Below, piece by piece: positions 14,857-23,422 of a stretch of DNA of 34,303 bases. Below the pieces are notes generated by a model. That model saw only the letters and a program-made list of their open reading frames with translations. It had not been told where the DNA came from and did no database searches. The stretch's first letter is position 1; each line of letters starts with the position of its first letter. The DNA lies in assembly GCA_017853375.1 (NCBI GenBank), contig JAFMJP010000007.1, positions 1 through 34,303 on the forward strand, given 5' to 3'. Made by a program: the position numbers and the translations under genes. The DNA is from Actinomycetota bacterium. Its GTDB lineage: Bacteria; Actinomycetota; Acidimicrobiia; Acidimicrobiales; Ilumatobacteraceae.

Positions 14857-17022
14857 TCAGTCTCGGGCGTCCAGTATCGAACTCACCAAACACATGGGGT
14901 TCCGCAATCGTGTGGATGCCGCAGGAACATTGGACGCGGTATCCAGTGGATCGGCTGGCACGAGGTCATCAACGCGCCACTTTCCGCTCAGTGCAAGGAA
15001 GATGCACTTCACAACCGGCGCTGCCGCAGTTGCCCCGTAGCCGGCCTTTTCCAGATATGCGAATGCGCTGTACGGCTTGGTGGCATCGAGGCTGAACGCA
15101 CCGAAGGCCGAGGAGTCGTTCCACGGCAAGTTGTTGAAACCTTGGGCGGTTCCCGTTTTTCCGGCGAGTGGCACACCGGTGTAATTGCGAAACAGATTTT
15201 CGCCGGTGGTCTTGTGGTAGTAGTCGAAGTTGACGCCGGGGCCGGTGATGACTCGTCGCAACCCGTTCACGAGCGGATCGCGAACTTCCGGCGGCAGTGG
15301 AACCGCGGTCTTCGTGGTGGTCGCACTCACACGGCGAAGCACGGTTGCGCTCTGCAAATCGGCCAGCCCGGACGCCTTGTTGCGTGTTCCGGGTTGCAAG
15401 ACCGACCGCACGACTCGCGGCTCACGCAACGTTCCCCCGTTGGCGAGCACTCCGTAGGCATTTGCCACCTGAACCGGCGTGGCCGAGAGCAACCCCTGCC
15501 CGATCGAAAACAGCACGTTGTCACCCACGTAATACGCGCGTCCCGCGTCTTCAGCGATCACACCGAGACTGGCGAGATATTTCTTGTATGCAGCGTTCGG
15601 GATGGTGCCGGCAAATTCGAACGGCAAGTCCACGTTGGTTGGTGAACCAAATCCGAAACGACGAACTTCTTCTTCCAACACTGCGCGATAGCCGCGCTCC
15701 GTGAGTATCTGTTCACCGATCTTGTAGAAGAACGCATCACTCGAAACGGCGAGGGCGGCTTCGACATCAACTTCGCCGTACCGACACGGCGCACCCGTTG
15801 CTCGACAAATGGCATTTCGAAACACGCACTTCACACCCTGGTCGCAACGGTCCTTGGGAATGCTCTCCAATTTGTAGGTGCCGCGATCGTCGAACACATA
15901 ATCGGCTCCACCTGGGAGCTGACCCGAGTGCAATGCGGCGTAGGCGACGAATGGTTTGAAACTCGATCCCAAGTTGTACCGCCCGGACACCGCACGATTC
16001 ACCAGCACCGACCTGTCGGGGTCATCCGTCTGCGGAAACACTTGGGCAAATTTGTCCGCATCGACATTGGCGGTAAACCACCGGCCGTCGAATCGCGGGT
16101 ACGAGGCCATGGCGACCACTTCCCCGGTGTTGTGGTTCATGAGCACGACGGAGCCGGCGGGGGCCTTGTAGTAGTTGATCTCCTCGTACTGCGGGTCGGG
16201 AATCCCTTCGGGCAGCATCACCTGGGGCGCTTCATTGCGTTGGCGTACGAGCAGCTGGGTTTCGAGCGCCTGCTCGGCGAATTGTTGGAGTTTCCAATCG
16301 AGCGTCAACTGCAAATCACGACCCGGCTGGGGTTCGACGCGTTCCAGCACGCGCTTGATTCGCCCGACCGCATCGACCTCGTATCTGACGAAACCGGGAA
16401 CCCCGCGAAGTTCCACTTCATAGGTGAGCTCCACGCCGTACAAACCCACGCGCTCGTTGGGGTCGTAACCCAGCGACTTGTAATAGGCGACGGAATCCTT
16501 CTGAATTGCACCGAGGAACCCCAGCACATGACTTCCAACGGCGCCGTACGGATAGATGCGTCGCCAGTCTTCCTTGATGACCACCCCTGGATAATCCTCG
16601 ATCCGCTCCATCAAGAATGCGGCCTGCTCTTCGGAAATGTCGAACGCCAATGGCATCTCGGTGAGTTGGTCGTACCGCTTGTCATCCGCCCGGGTGTACA
16701 GACGTTCGACCGGTGTGTTCAGCGGTCCGGACAAACGTTGGAACATCTCCAATCGATCCTGCGGATCTGCGATGATGCGCCGATCGATGGTTGCCACGAG
16801 TACTCGTTTGTTGTCTGCAACCACCCTGCCGTTCACGTCGAAGATGCGACCTCGCTCGGGAATCAACTTCACCACACGTGATTGAACCTTCTCGATGATG
16901 CGGTCGGTTTCCTCCTTCGTTACCGACTGAAGGAACCACACGCGAGCCAGGAGCAGCACGAGGAGCGCAATTGCAAGACCGCCCAAGGCACTCCAGCGTC
17001 GCTGTTGACTATCGACGGCCAA
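14857..17022 (-). CDS. mrdA: Penicillin-binding protein 2
   Basis: 721 aa. Elongation-specific transpeptidase, anchored by one N-terminal transmembrane helix (about 12-32). The pedestal domain begins at IPERGRIFDVNG. The three active-site motifs are S353-x-x-K356 (SSFK), S427-S-D429 and K622-TGT. A loop between the first two motifs holds four cysteines (C393, C399, C406, C413), unusual for the extracytoplasmic domain of PBP2. Its partner RodA is encoded immediately downstream. The start overlaps the mreD stop by 14 nt. At 721 residues it is longer than E. coli PBP2 (633). Confidence 0.94.
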   Translation of the reverse strand: MAVDSQQRRWSALGGLAIALLVLLLARVWFLQSVTKEETDRIIEKVQSRVVKLIPERGRIFDVNGRVVADNKRVLVATIDRRIIADPQDRLEMFQRLSGPLNTPVERLYTRADDKRYDQLTEMPLAFDISEEQAAFLMERIEDYPGVVIKEDWRRIYPYGAVGSHVLGFLGAIQKDSVAYYKSLGYDPNERVGLYGVELTYEVELRGVPGFVRYEVDAVGRIKRVLERVEPQPGRDLQLTLDWKLQQFAEQALETQLLVRQRNEAPQVMLPEGIPDPQYEEINYYKAPAGSVVLMNHNTGEVVAMASYPRFDGRWFTANVDADKFAQVFPQTDDPDRSVLVNRAVSGRYNLGSSFKPFVAYAALHSGQLPGGADYVFDDRGTYKLESIPKDRCDQGVKCVFRNAICRATGAPCRYGEVDVEAALAVSSDAFFYKIGEQILTERGYRAVLEEEVRRFGFGSPTNVDLPFEFAGTIPNAAYKKYLASLGVIAEDAGRAYYVGDNVLFSIGQGLLSATPVQVANAYGVLANGGTLREPRVVRSVLQPGTRNKASGLADLQSATVLRRVSATTTKTAVPLPPEVRDPLVNGLRRVITGPGVNFDYYHKTTGENLFRNYTGVPLAGKTGTAQGFNNLPWNDSSAFGAFSLDATKPYSAFAYLEKAGYGATAAAPVVKCIFLALSGKWRVDDLVPADPLDTASNVPAASTRLRNPMCLVSSILDARD

Positions 17023-17536
17023 GGGAGACCTGCTCTCGTAAGGTCCAACGCGATACGGGAATGAACGGCGCAGCGAGCACCAACCCGCCGATAAATGTCA
17101 CGAGCGACACGACGAACATTCGTGGACTGAGCCAGCCGCCGAGTCCCACCACTGCTTTGGTGAGTGGCATGACGATCTCGCTCAGTGCAGCGGTGGCGCT
17201 CATCACCAGGATTCGCAACCACCAAGTAGGTTCACGGAAGGATTGCAGCACCAGTGCCGTGCCTGCCCCGGTGGCTCCGAGCACCAAACCGGAAATTCCG
17301 AGCGGTGTTGCAAGAACGGCGTCATACATGAGGCCGCTCACCAGCCCGACGATCGCTCCGACACGAACATCGTGCACTCCTCCCGCTACCGCCACGAAGA
17401 TGGCCATCAGTTGCACGGAATACCCGAAGAAACGAATTTCGCTGAACAGTGTCGTCTGCAACGACAACACCAACAAGGCGACGAGCACCAGACGGAACCA
17501 TCGGCTTGCCACCACCTGTAGCAATCGTTCGAACAC
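17009..17536 (-). CDS. mreD: Rod shape-determining protein MreD
   Basis: 175 aa, with about five hydrophobic segments and no large soluble domain, as in MreD. Typical pieces are LSLQTTLFSEIRFFG, then AIVGLVSGLMYDAVLATPLG and the short cytoplasmic end. It forms the elongasome membrane complex with MreC, RodA and PBP2. MreD is poorly conserved, so the call relies on size, topology, the GLxxGLxxD pattern and its place between mreC and mrdA. ATG start lies 3 nt after the mreC stop. Confidence 0.9.
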   Translation of the reverse strand: MFERLLQVVASRWFRLVLVALLVLSLQTTLFSEIRFFGYSVQLMAIFVAVAGGVHDVRVGAIVGLVSGLMYDAVLATPLGISGLVLGATGAGTALVLQSFREPTWWLRILVMSATAALSEIVMPLTKAVVGLGGWLSPRMFVVSLVTFIGGLVLAAPFIPVSRWTLREQVSLGRR

Positions 17537-17539
17537 CGG

Positions 17540-18604
17540 CTACTTCCCCGACTCCGTAATCGGCTGGTACAACAGCACACGCAAGAACGACAAGTTGGAC
17601 AGGTCGGCAACGAGTTCGATCTCGAGCACGGGTCCCGCCGTGCCGAGGCGCTCGACGACTCGCGATACGACACCGATGACGATGTCGGGAGGCGCCAAAC
17701 TGCGCGAACCACCGGCAGACACGATTGGTGCACCAACTTCGATGGCATCGGCGCGAGTGCTCGCGTCCAAGAACCGCACGATGGGTCTGGTTCCAGGACC
17801 ACGACCTTCGAGGATTCCGGTTTCACGCACCGAGAGCTGGCTGGCTATGGGCACGGTGATGTTCGATCCGCCTCCAGCAACCACTTCGGCGGGAACGGTG
17901 GTGGCCGACGGCGTAAAACCGAGGATCGTGGTGGTCGTAGTGGTGGTCGACGATGTCGTGCTCGTCTCCGTGGTTTCCAACACCGAATCCACCGTTGGCG
18001 CATCTTCGGTGGGCAGCGGCGGCAACGTGACGGGAGTTCGGCTCGACTTCGTTACCACCTTCACCGAAAGGGCGTAATCCGGATCCGACAACAGCATGAC
18101 CAACGCCCGATCGGAGAACACCTCCGTTACCTTGCCGATGAGACCTGCGGCGTTCAGCACCGGCATACCAACTTTGATGCCCGAGTTTGCCCCTTGGTTG
18201 ATCTCCACGGTCTGCGAGAAATTGGTGGGCGTCTCACCGATGACTTGCGCCGTAACGGAATTGATACCCGCCAACGTCGGCAAACCGTTGAGCGCCAACA
18301 ACTCCTGCGACAAGCGCACGGAGGCTGCAGCTGCCACCGCTGCCCCCTCCTGCAACGCAACTTGCTCCTTCAGTCGATCGTTCTCTGCCACCACGTCGTC
18401 GTAGTTGCGGAACGAATTCCAGGCACCGCTGACGGGTCGGGTGACCACTCTTGCGACGTTCTCGACCGGACTGAATACCGTGTCGAACACTCGACGAACT
18501 CGGGACGTGGAGCTCGAGTCGCCGAGGTCGAGCGTGATGAAGAAGACCGACGCCAACGCGAGCAGGATCACCGCTCGGGTGAGATTGGTTTTGTTTTGAG
18601 CCAC
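17540..18604 (-). CDS. mreC: Rod shape-determining protein MreC
   Basis: 354 aa. One N-terminal transmembrane helix (about 9-26), a coiled coil (about 66-104), then the two-part beta domain: VTAQVIGETPTNFSQTVEIN and GMPVLNAAGLIGKVTEVFSD belong to the first, and GAPIVSAGG to DIVIGVVSRV to the second. Between them is a 70-residue insert (186-258) with a Thr/Ser run at 211-226. MreC links MreB filaments to PBP2 in the envelope. It is followed by mreD after 3 nt and preceded by mreB. Confidence 0.93.
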   Translation of the reverse strand: MAQNKTNLTRAVILLALASVFFITLDLGDSSSTSRVRRVFDTVFSPVENVARVVTRPVSGAWNSFRNYDDVVAENDRLKEQVALQEGAAVAAAASVRLSQELLALNGLPTLAGINSVTAQVIGETPTNFSQTVEINQGANSGIKVGMPVLNAAGLIGKVTEVFSDRALVMLLSDPDYALSVKVVTKSSRTPVTLPPLPTEDAPTVDSVLETTETSTTSSTTTTTTTILGFTPSATTVPAEVVAGGGSNITVPIASQLSVRETGILEGRGPGTRPIVRFLDASTRADAIEVGAPIVSAGGSRSLAPPDIVIGVVSRVVERLGTAGPVLEIELVADLSNLSFLRVLLYQPITESGK

Positions 18605-18622
18605 GCCTCAACGACCGCCGAG

Positions 18623-19657
18623 TTACTCGTCGTCCGATTGCGCCGTGAGACCCTTCATTGCATCCAAGTTCTCCAGCGTGAGTCCGCCACCGAGTACGAC
18701 CGACAACAACGGATCAGGGGCCACCAACGTGTTGATCCCGGTCTCGTGAATGATTCGTTCGGTCAAACCCGTCAGCAATGCCCCGCCACCGGAGAGTGTG
18801 ATGCCGTTCCCGATGACGTCTGCAGCCAACTCTGGTGGAGTTCGCTCGAGAGTGCTCTTGATGACGTCGACGATGGTGGTGATTGGCACGTCGATTGCAG
18901 CGCGAATCTCCACCGTGGTGACTTCCTGGGTCCGCGGCAAACCGGTGGTGACATCTCGACCACCGACATCCGCCGTCAGTTCTTCCTCGAGCGGCCACGC
19001 CGACCCGAGTTGGATCTTGACGTCTTCGGCGGTGTTGTCGCCGATGTCCAAATTGAACTCTTTTCGGAACATTGCAACGATGGAGTCGTTGATCTCATCA
19101 CCCGCGACGCGACAGGAGCTAGCGGTGACGATGCCACCAAGCGATATGACGGCAACCTCCGTGGTGCCACCACCAATGTCGACGATGAGGTTGGCACTCG
19201 GTTCGCTCACCGGCAAACCCGCACCGATTGCAGCTGCCATCGGTTCTTCGATCACGTATACAGGGCGACGTGCCCCGGCAAATTCTGCGGCGTCCTGCAC
19301 CGCGCGGCGCTCCACCCCGGTGATTTCGGAAGGCACACACACGATCATTCGCGGCTTACTGAAACGACTGGTGTGCACTTGGCGGATGAACTCGCGAAGC
19401 ATTTGCTCGCACAAATCGAAATCGGCGATGACACCATCCTTGAGCGGACGCACCACGCGGATGTTTCGGGGTGCACGTCCCCACATTCGCTTTGCGTCGT
19501 GACCGACTGCCACCACCTGACCGGTCGCGGTGTCGAGCGCCACGGTGCTGGGTTCGTCCAGGACGATGCCTTCACCCTTGATGTAGATGAGAGTGTTGGC
19601 CGTGCCGAGGTCAATCGCGATATCGCGTGTGAGGGAAATCGGATTGGTGCCGGCCAC
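18623..19657 (-). CDS. mreB: Actin-like cell shape protein MreB
   Basis: 344 aa. Cytoplasmic actin homologue that positions the elongasome. Nucleotide-binding segments are present: phosphate-1 DIAIDLGTANTLIY, phosphate-2 LIVDIGGGTTEVAVISLGG and adenosine motif ITLSGGGALLTGL. The conserved IVCVPSEITGVERRAV is also seen. GTG start, with TGAGG about 9 nt upstream and 9 nt after the ndk stop. First gene of mreB-mreC-mreD-mrdA-rodA. The N-terminal amphipathic segment is short. Confidence 0.97.
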   Translation of the reverse strand: MAGTNPISLTRDIAIDLGTANTLIYIKGEGIVLDEPSTVALDTATGQVVAVGHDAKRMWGRAPRNIRVVRPLKDGVIADFDLCEQMLREFIRQVHTSRFSKPRMIVCVPSEITGVERRAVQDAAEFAGARRPVYVIEEPMAAAIGAGLPVSEPSANLIVDIGGGTTEVAVISLGGIVTASSCRVAGDEINDSIVAMFRKEFNLDIGDNTAEDVKIQLGSAWPLEEELTADVGGRDVTTGLPRTQEVTTVEIRAAIDVPITTIVDVIKSTLERTPPELAADVIGNGITLSGGGALLTGLTERIIHETGINTLVAPDPLLSVVLGGGLTLENLDAMKGLTAQSDDE

Positions 19658-19666
19658 GGTGGTGCC

Positions 19667-20092
19667 TCAGAGCCCCGGGAAGAAAATCTGAATTTCCCTC
19701 TCAGCCGATGCTGCTGAGTCGCTGCCGTGGACGAGGTTCTCCGTAAAGATGGTGCCGAGGTCGCCGCGAATGGTTCCCGGTGCCGCACCGCGCGGGTTGG
19801 TCGCCCCCATCATGGTGCGAACGATTTCCCACGTGTCGTCCGGACCTTCCAGGACCATTGCCACCACGGGACCACGCGACATGAAGGCGACGAGATCGGC
19901 GTAGAAACCCTTGCCTTGGTGCTCTGCATAGTGGTTCGCCAGCGTGGCGGCATCCAGCGTTCGCAACTGCATGGCTGCAATCTTCAGTCCTTTGCGCTCG
20001 AAGCGCGACACGATGTCACCCACCACACCACGCTCCACCGCGTCGGGCTTCAAAAGGACAAGGGTTCGCTTGGTGTTTGATGTTTCAGGCAC
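19667..20092 (-). CDS. ndk: Nucleoside diphosphate kinase
   Basis: 141 aa. Transfers gamma-phosphate between nucleoside triphosphates and diphosphates through a phosphohistidine. RTLVLLKPDAVERG at the start, ATNPRGAAPGTIRGDLG and the catalytic H122 in ENLVHGSDSAASAEREI are the signature. Full length. GTG at 20092 with TAGTCT 6 nt upstream and no ribosome site. It begins 15 nt after the folC stop, and its -10 element abuts the folC coding end. Confidence 0.97.
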   Translation of the reverse strand: MPETSNTKRTLVLLKPDAVERGVVGDIVSRFERKGLKIAAMQLRTLDAATLANHYAEHQGKGFYADLVAFMSRGPVVAMVLEGPDDTWEIVRTMMGATNPRGAAPGTIRGDLGTIFTENLVHGSDSAASAEREIQIFFPGL

Positions 20093-20098
20093 GCGACA

Positions 20099-20104
20099 AG
20101 ACTA
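20099..20104 (-). promoter_or_regulatory. -10-like TAGTCT, leaderless start of ndk
   Basis: TAGTCT on the minus strand followed by 6 nt and the GTG of ndk. It would give ndk-mreB a promoter separate from folC. Confidence 0.45.
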
Positions 20105-20107
20105 CCG

Positions 20108-21442
20108 CTAGGGCATCAGTTCGCGGAGTACAGGACGCGCAGCGCCCACGACGTACAACGAACCTGCAACCAACAGTGCGTCCTCGGCTCGCAACTGTTG
20201 ATACGCATATGCAAGAGCAGCATCCGGACGTTCTGCAATGTGCACCGTGTCGCAGCCGCTGGCGCGCGCAGCCGAAGCAACTTCCGCGGCGGGAGTTCCT
20301 CGGGGGGTCGGCGCCGTGCAACACACCACCAAGTCGAATTCGTCGGCTCGCAACGCGCCGAGCAGTTCGGCTGCATCGCGACTCTTCAGCATGCCCACCA
20401 CCAACACTCTCCGCCCATCGACTTGGAAGTCGTTGAAGAACACTTCGGCACACACCTCTGCTCCGCCCACATTGTGTGCACCATCGACGATCACCAGCGG
20501 TTGGCGTCCCAGAACTTCGAATCGACCGGGCATCGACGCCGTCGACATCCCTTCATCGAGAACTTCGCGGGCGATTGCGTGATCGAAGAACTCCTCCACT
20601 GCGGTGATGGCCACTGCCGTGTTGTCGCCCTGATGGCTTCCGTGCAGTGGCACGAAAACGTCCTCGTACTTTGCGCGAGTGGTTCGCACGGAGATGAGTC
20701 GTCCACCGACGGCCAATTCGTTCGAGGTGACGTCGAAGTGCTGATCACGCACCACGCGCCGGACGCACGGAACTGCGGCAAAGATGTCCTGCACGTCGTC
20801 GCGAGTCTCGCCCTGGACGAAGACACTCTCTGGTTTTACGATGCCCACTTTCTCTCGTGCAATGTGCGCGTGCGTTGGGCCGGCGAACTCGGTGTGATCG
20901 AGCGACACGTTGGTGAGCACGGCAACATCGCTTCGTACCACGTTGGTGGCGTCCCAACGCCCGAGCAAACCCACCTCGATGACGCCCACATCGACTGCAC
21001 TGTTGGCAAACCAGCGGAATGCCACGGCGGTCAAGACCTCGAAGTAACTCAAACGCGTTCCCACCAACGTTTCAAGTTCGGCTATGGCCAACACGTTCTC
21101 CGCAAGCTCTTCATCGCTGATGGGTTCACCATTGATTGCCATTCGCTCGTTGACCCGTTCCAAGTGCGGACTGGTGTAGGTACCCACCTTCAGGCCATGT
21201 GCCATGAGCAATCGGGTGATCATTTGCGTCGTGGAACCCTTGCCGTTGGTGCCGGTGACGTGGATGGTTCGGTACGCGAGGTGCGGGTCGCCGAGAAGTT
21301 GCACCAAGCGCTCGATGTTTGCGGTACTCGGCGACTCGATTCGGCCCGTCTTTTCGTACACCGAGTGCGACTCCAGGAAGGCCAACGCACGATCGACCGG
21401 AGACTCTGCCACGACCTGAACGGTAGTTGGCGTAGACGGCAT
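20108..21442 (-). CDS. folC: Folylpolyglutamate synthase / dihydrofolate synthase
   Basis: 444 aa Mur-ligase-like enzyme that adds glutamate to dihydropteroate and to folates. P-loop TVxGTNGKGS is present as VTGTNGKGSTTQM, followed by TSPHLERVNERMAI and the Mur-type VSLDHTEFAG with the metal ligands, and VDGAHNVGGAEV in the C-terminal domain. Whether it has both activities cannot be told from the sequence. ATG at 21442, with no clear ribosome site. It sits directly after clpX (56 nt); valS, often between them in Actinobacteria, is absent. Confidence 0.95.
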   Translation of the reverse strand: MPSTPTTVQVVAESPVDRALAFLESHSVYEKTGRIESPSTANIERLVQLLGDPHLAYRTIHVTGTNGKGSTTQMITRLLMAHGLKVGTYTSPHLERVNERMAINGEPISDEELAENVLAIAELETLVGTRLSYFEVLTAVAFRWFANSAVDVGVIEVGLLGRWDATNVVRSDVAVLTNVSLDHTEFAGPTHAHIAREKVGIVKPESVFVQGETRDDVQDIFAAVPCVRRVVRDQHFDVTSNELAVGGRLISVRTTRAKYEDVFVPLHGSHQGDNTAVAITAVEEFFDHAIAREVLDEGMSTASMPGRFEVLGRQPLVIVDGAHNVGGAEVCAEVFFNDFQVDGRRVLVVGMLKSRDAAELLGALRADEFDLVVCCTAPTPRGTPAAEVASAARASGCDTVHIAERPDAALAYAYQQLRAEDALLVAGSLYVVGAARPVLRELMP

Positions 21443-21498
21443 TTACGTGTGCTTCGTGCGGATGAGCTGCGCCGACGCGCGGTTACAAGGCTTCGCGG

Positions 21499-22776
21499 TT
21501 ACGAAGCAGCACGCTTGGGCTTGCTCACGCGAGGCGAACGCGTGGTGATCTTCGGCGCAGCGCGATGCGTGACACAGTCTTCGTCGATGACCACTTTCGC
21601 GACGTCGGTACGGCCGGGCAAGTCGTACATGGTGTCGAGCAATACTTCTTCGAGAATTGCACGCAAGCCGCGTGCACCGGTGCCGCGGAGCAGTGCGGCG
21701 TCCGCGATTGCCGAGAGCGCCTCATCGGAAACGACGAGCTCGACGTCCTCGAACTCGAAGAACTTCTGGTACTGCTTCACCAGGGCGTTCTTTGGCTCGG
21801 TGAGAATCTGCACGAGCGCATCCTTCTTCAACGAGTGCACTGCACCGATCATCGGCAAACGTCCGACGAACTCGGGAATCATGCCGAACTTGAGGAGGTC
21901 CTCCGGCAGCACTTGGGCGAACAGGTCGCCCGGATCACGATCCTTCTTCGACTTCACCGTGGCGTGGAAGCCAACTCCCTTGTCGCCGAGTCGCGAACCA
22001 ATGATCTGATCGAGCCCGGCGAACGCACCACCCACGATGAACAACACGTTGGTGGTATCGATCTGGATGAACTCCTGATGCGGATGTTTTCGGCCACCCT
22101 GTGGCGGCACGGAGGCAACCGTTCCTTCGAGAATCTTGAGCAATGCTTGCTGTACGCCTTCGCCGGACACGTCGCGAGTGATCGACGGGTTCTCGCTCTT
22201 GCGAGCCACCTTGTCGATTTCATCGATGTAGACGATGCCCATCTCGGCGCGCTTCACGTCGAAATCGGCGGCCTGCAACAGTTTGAGCAGGATGTTTTCA
22301 ACGTCTTCACCCACGTAACCGGCTTCGGTGAGAGCGGTGGCGTCGGCAATCGCGAACGGCACGTTCAACATTCGTGCCAATGTCTGCGCCATGTGCGTTT
22401 TCCCACAACCAGTCGGGCCGAGCAAAAGGATGTTGCTCTTTTGCAGTTCCACCTCGTCGCGACGCAGTTTCTTGCTCTGCGAATACTTGATGCGTCGGTA
22501 GTGGTTGAATACCGCGACCGCCAATACCTTCTTGGCGGCATCCTGACCGATGACGAAATCGTCGAGGAAGGCGCGAATCTCGCGCGGGGTTGGCACGTTC
22601 TCCAAACCCAAACTCTTCGCATCTGCAACTTCGTCTTCGATGATTTCGTTGCACAAATCGATGCACTCGTTGCAGATGTACACCGACGGCCCGGCGATGA
22701 GTTTCTTTACCTGCTTCTGCGTCTTGCTGCAAAACGAGCACTTGACGAGCTCTGCCGTGTCACCAAACTTCGCCAT
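21499..22776 (-). CDS. clpX: ATP-dependent Clp protease ATPase subunit ClpX
   Basis: 425 aa AAA+ unfoldase that feeds substrates to ClpP. N-terminal C4 zinc-binding domain (C13, C16, C35, C38), Walker A GPTGCGKT (120-127), Walker B VYIDEID (182-188), pore loop GYVGED and the RKH-like loop [22 protein letters not shown] matches the IGF-type ClpP-contact loop region, with IGS in this protein. AAGGGG precedes the ATG by 6 nt. It follows clpP after 12 nt. The C-terminal tail is basic (SKPKRAAS). Confidence 0.98.
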   Translation of the reverse strand: MAKFGDTAELVKCSFCSKTQKQVKKLIAGPSVYICNECIDLCNEIIEDEVADAKSLGLENVPTPREIRAFLDDFVIGQDAAKKVLAVAVFNHYRRIKYSQSKKLRRDEVELQKSNILLLGPTGCGKTHMAQTLARMLNVPFAIADATALTEAGYVGEDVENILLKLLQAADFDVKRAEMGIVYIDEIDKVARKSENPSITRDVSGEGVQQALLKILEGTVASVPPQGGRKHPHQEFIQIDTTNVLFIVGGAFAGLDQIIGSRLGDKGVGFHATVKSKKDRDPGDLFAQVLPEDLLKFGMIPEFVGRLPMIGAVHSLKKDALVQILTEPKNALVKQYQKFFEFEDVELVVSDEALSAIADAALLRGTGARGLRAILEEVLLDTMYDLPGRTDVAKVVIDEDCVTHRAAPKITTRSPRVSKPKRAAS

Positions 22777-22788
22777 GGTTTCCCCTTC

Positions 22789-23415
22789 TTATCGAATAGG
22801 TCCGCTGCGGTCGGCCAGCTGGCGCGTGGTGATGACTTCGTCGATCACTCCGTATGCCAAGGCTTCTTTTGCCTCCATGACGAAGTCGCGATCGGTGTCG
22901 GCATGCACGCGCTCGATGCTCTGCCCGGTGTGGTTCGACAGGATGATCTCCAACAAGTCGCGCATGCGAAGGATTTCGCGAGCGGCAATTTCCAGGTCGG
23001 TGACCTGACCGTAGCCAACCTGTCCGTAGGGCTGGTGCAGCAAGATTCGAGCGTGCGGTAGGGCAAGTCGCTTGCCCTTGGTGCCCGCCGCCAACAGAAC
23101 TGCCGCTGCCGATGCCGCTTGCCCGAGGCAGATCGTGGCGATGTCGTTTTTGATGAACTGCATCGTGTCGTAGATGGCAAACAAGGCCGTGATATCGCCA
23201 CCCGGGCTGTTGATGTAGATGTTGATGTCCTTGTCCGGATTCTCGCTCTCCAGATGGATGAGCTGTGCACAGATGAGGTTCGCGATGGTGTCGTCGATCG
23301 GCGTGCCGAGGAAGATGATGTTCTCTTTCAGCAGGCGGCTGTAGAGGTCGTACACACGCTCACCACGGCTGGTGGTTTCGGTGACGTTGGGAACGTAATA
23401 GTTCGAAAAGTTCAT
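22789..23415 (-). CDS. clpP: ATP-dependent Clp protease proteolytic subunit
   Basis: 208 aa serine peptidase. Catalytic Ser102 in [11 protein letters not shown], His127 in ARILLHQP and the Asp in DTDRDF form the triad. [18 protein letters not shown] is the family motif. ATG at 23415 gives [13 protein letters not shown], the usual short propeptide; an in-frame start at 23487 would lie in tig. Only one clpP copy is seen in this window, whereas many Actinobacteria have tandem clpP1-clpP2. It lies 7 nt after tig and 12 nt before clpX. Confidence 0.97.
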   Translation of the reverse strand: MNFSNYYVPNVTETTSRGERVYDLYSRLLKENIIFLGTPIDDTIANLICAQLIHLESENPDKDINIYINSPGGDITALFAIYDTMQFIKNDIATICLGQAASAAAVLLAAGTKGKRLALPHARILLHQPYGQVGYGQVTDLEIAAREILRMRDLLEIILSNHTGQSIERVHADTDRDFVMEAKEALAYGVIDEVITTRQLADRSGPIR

Positions 23416-23422
23416 GACCTGA

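Noticed and set aside
18194-19717. A 507-codon open frame on the plus strand opposite mreB and mreC
   Set aside because: Antisense shadow of clear MreB and MreC genes; the His/Arg/Asp-rich translation has no domain.
21479-21503. CGCGGTTAC direct repeat between folC and clpX
   Set aside because: Two 9-nt copies, one overlapping the clpX stop codon; too short and without symmetry to call an element.
20198-22009. A 603-codon open frame on the plus strand opposite folC and clpX
   Set aside because: It is the complement of two well-conserved genes, has no recognisable domain, and reflects codon-position bias on the real strand.
21565-23061. A 498-codon open frame on the plus strand opposite clpX and clpP
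   Set aside because: Shadow of ClpX and ClpP, no ribosome site or domain.
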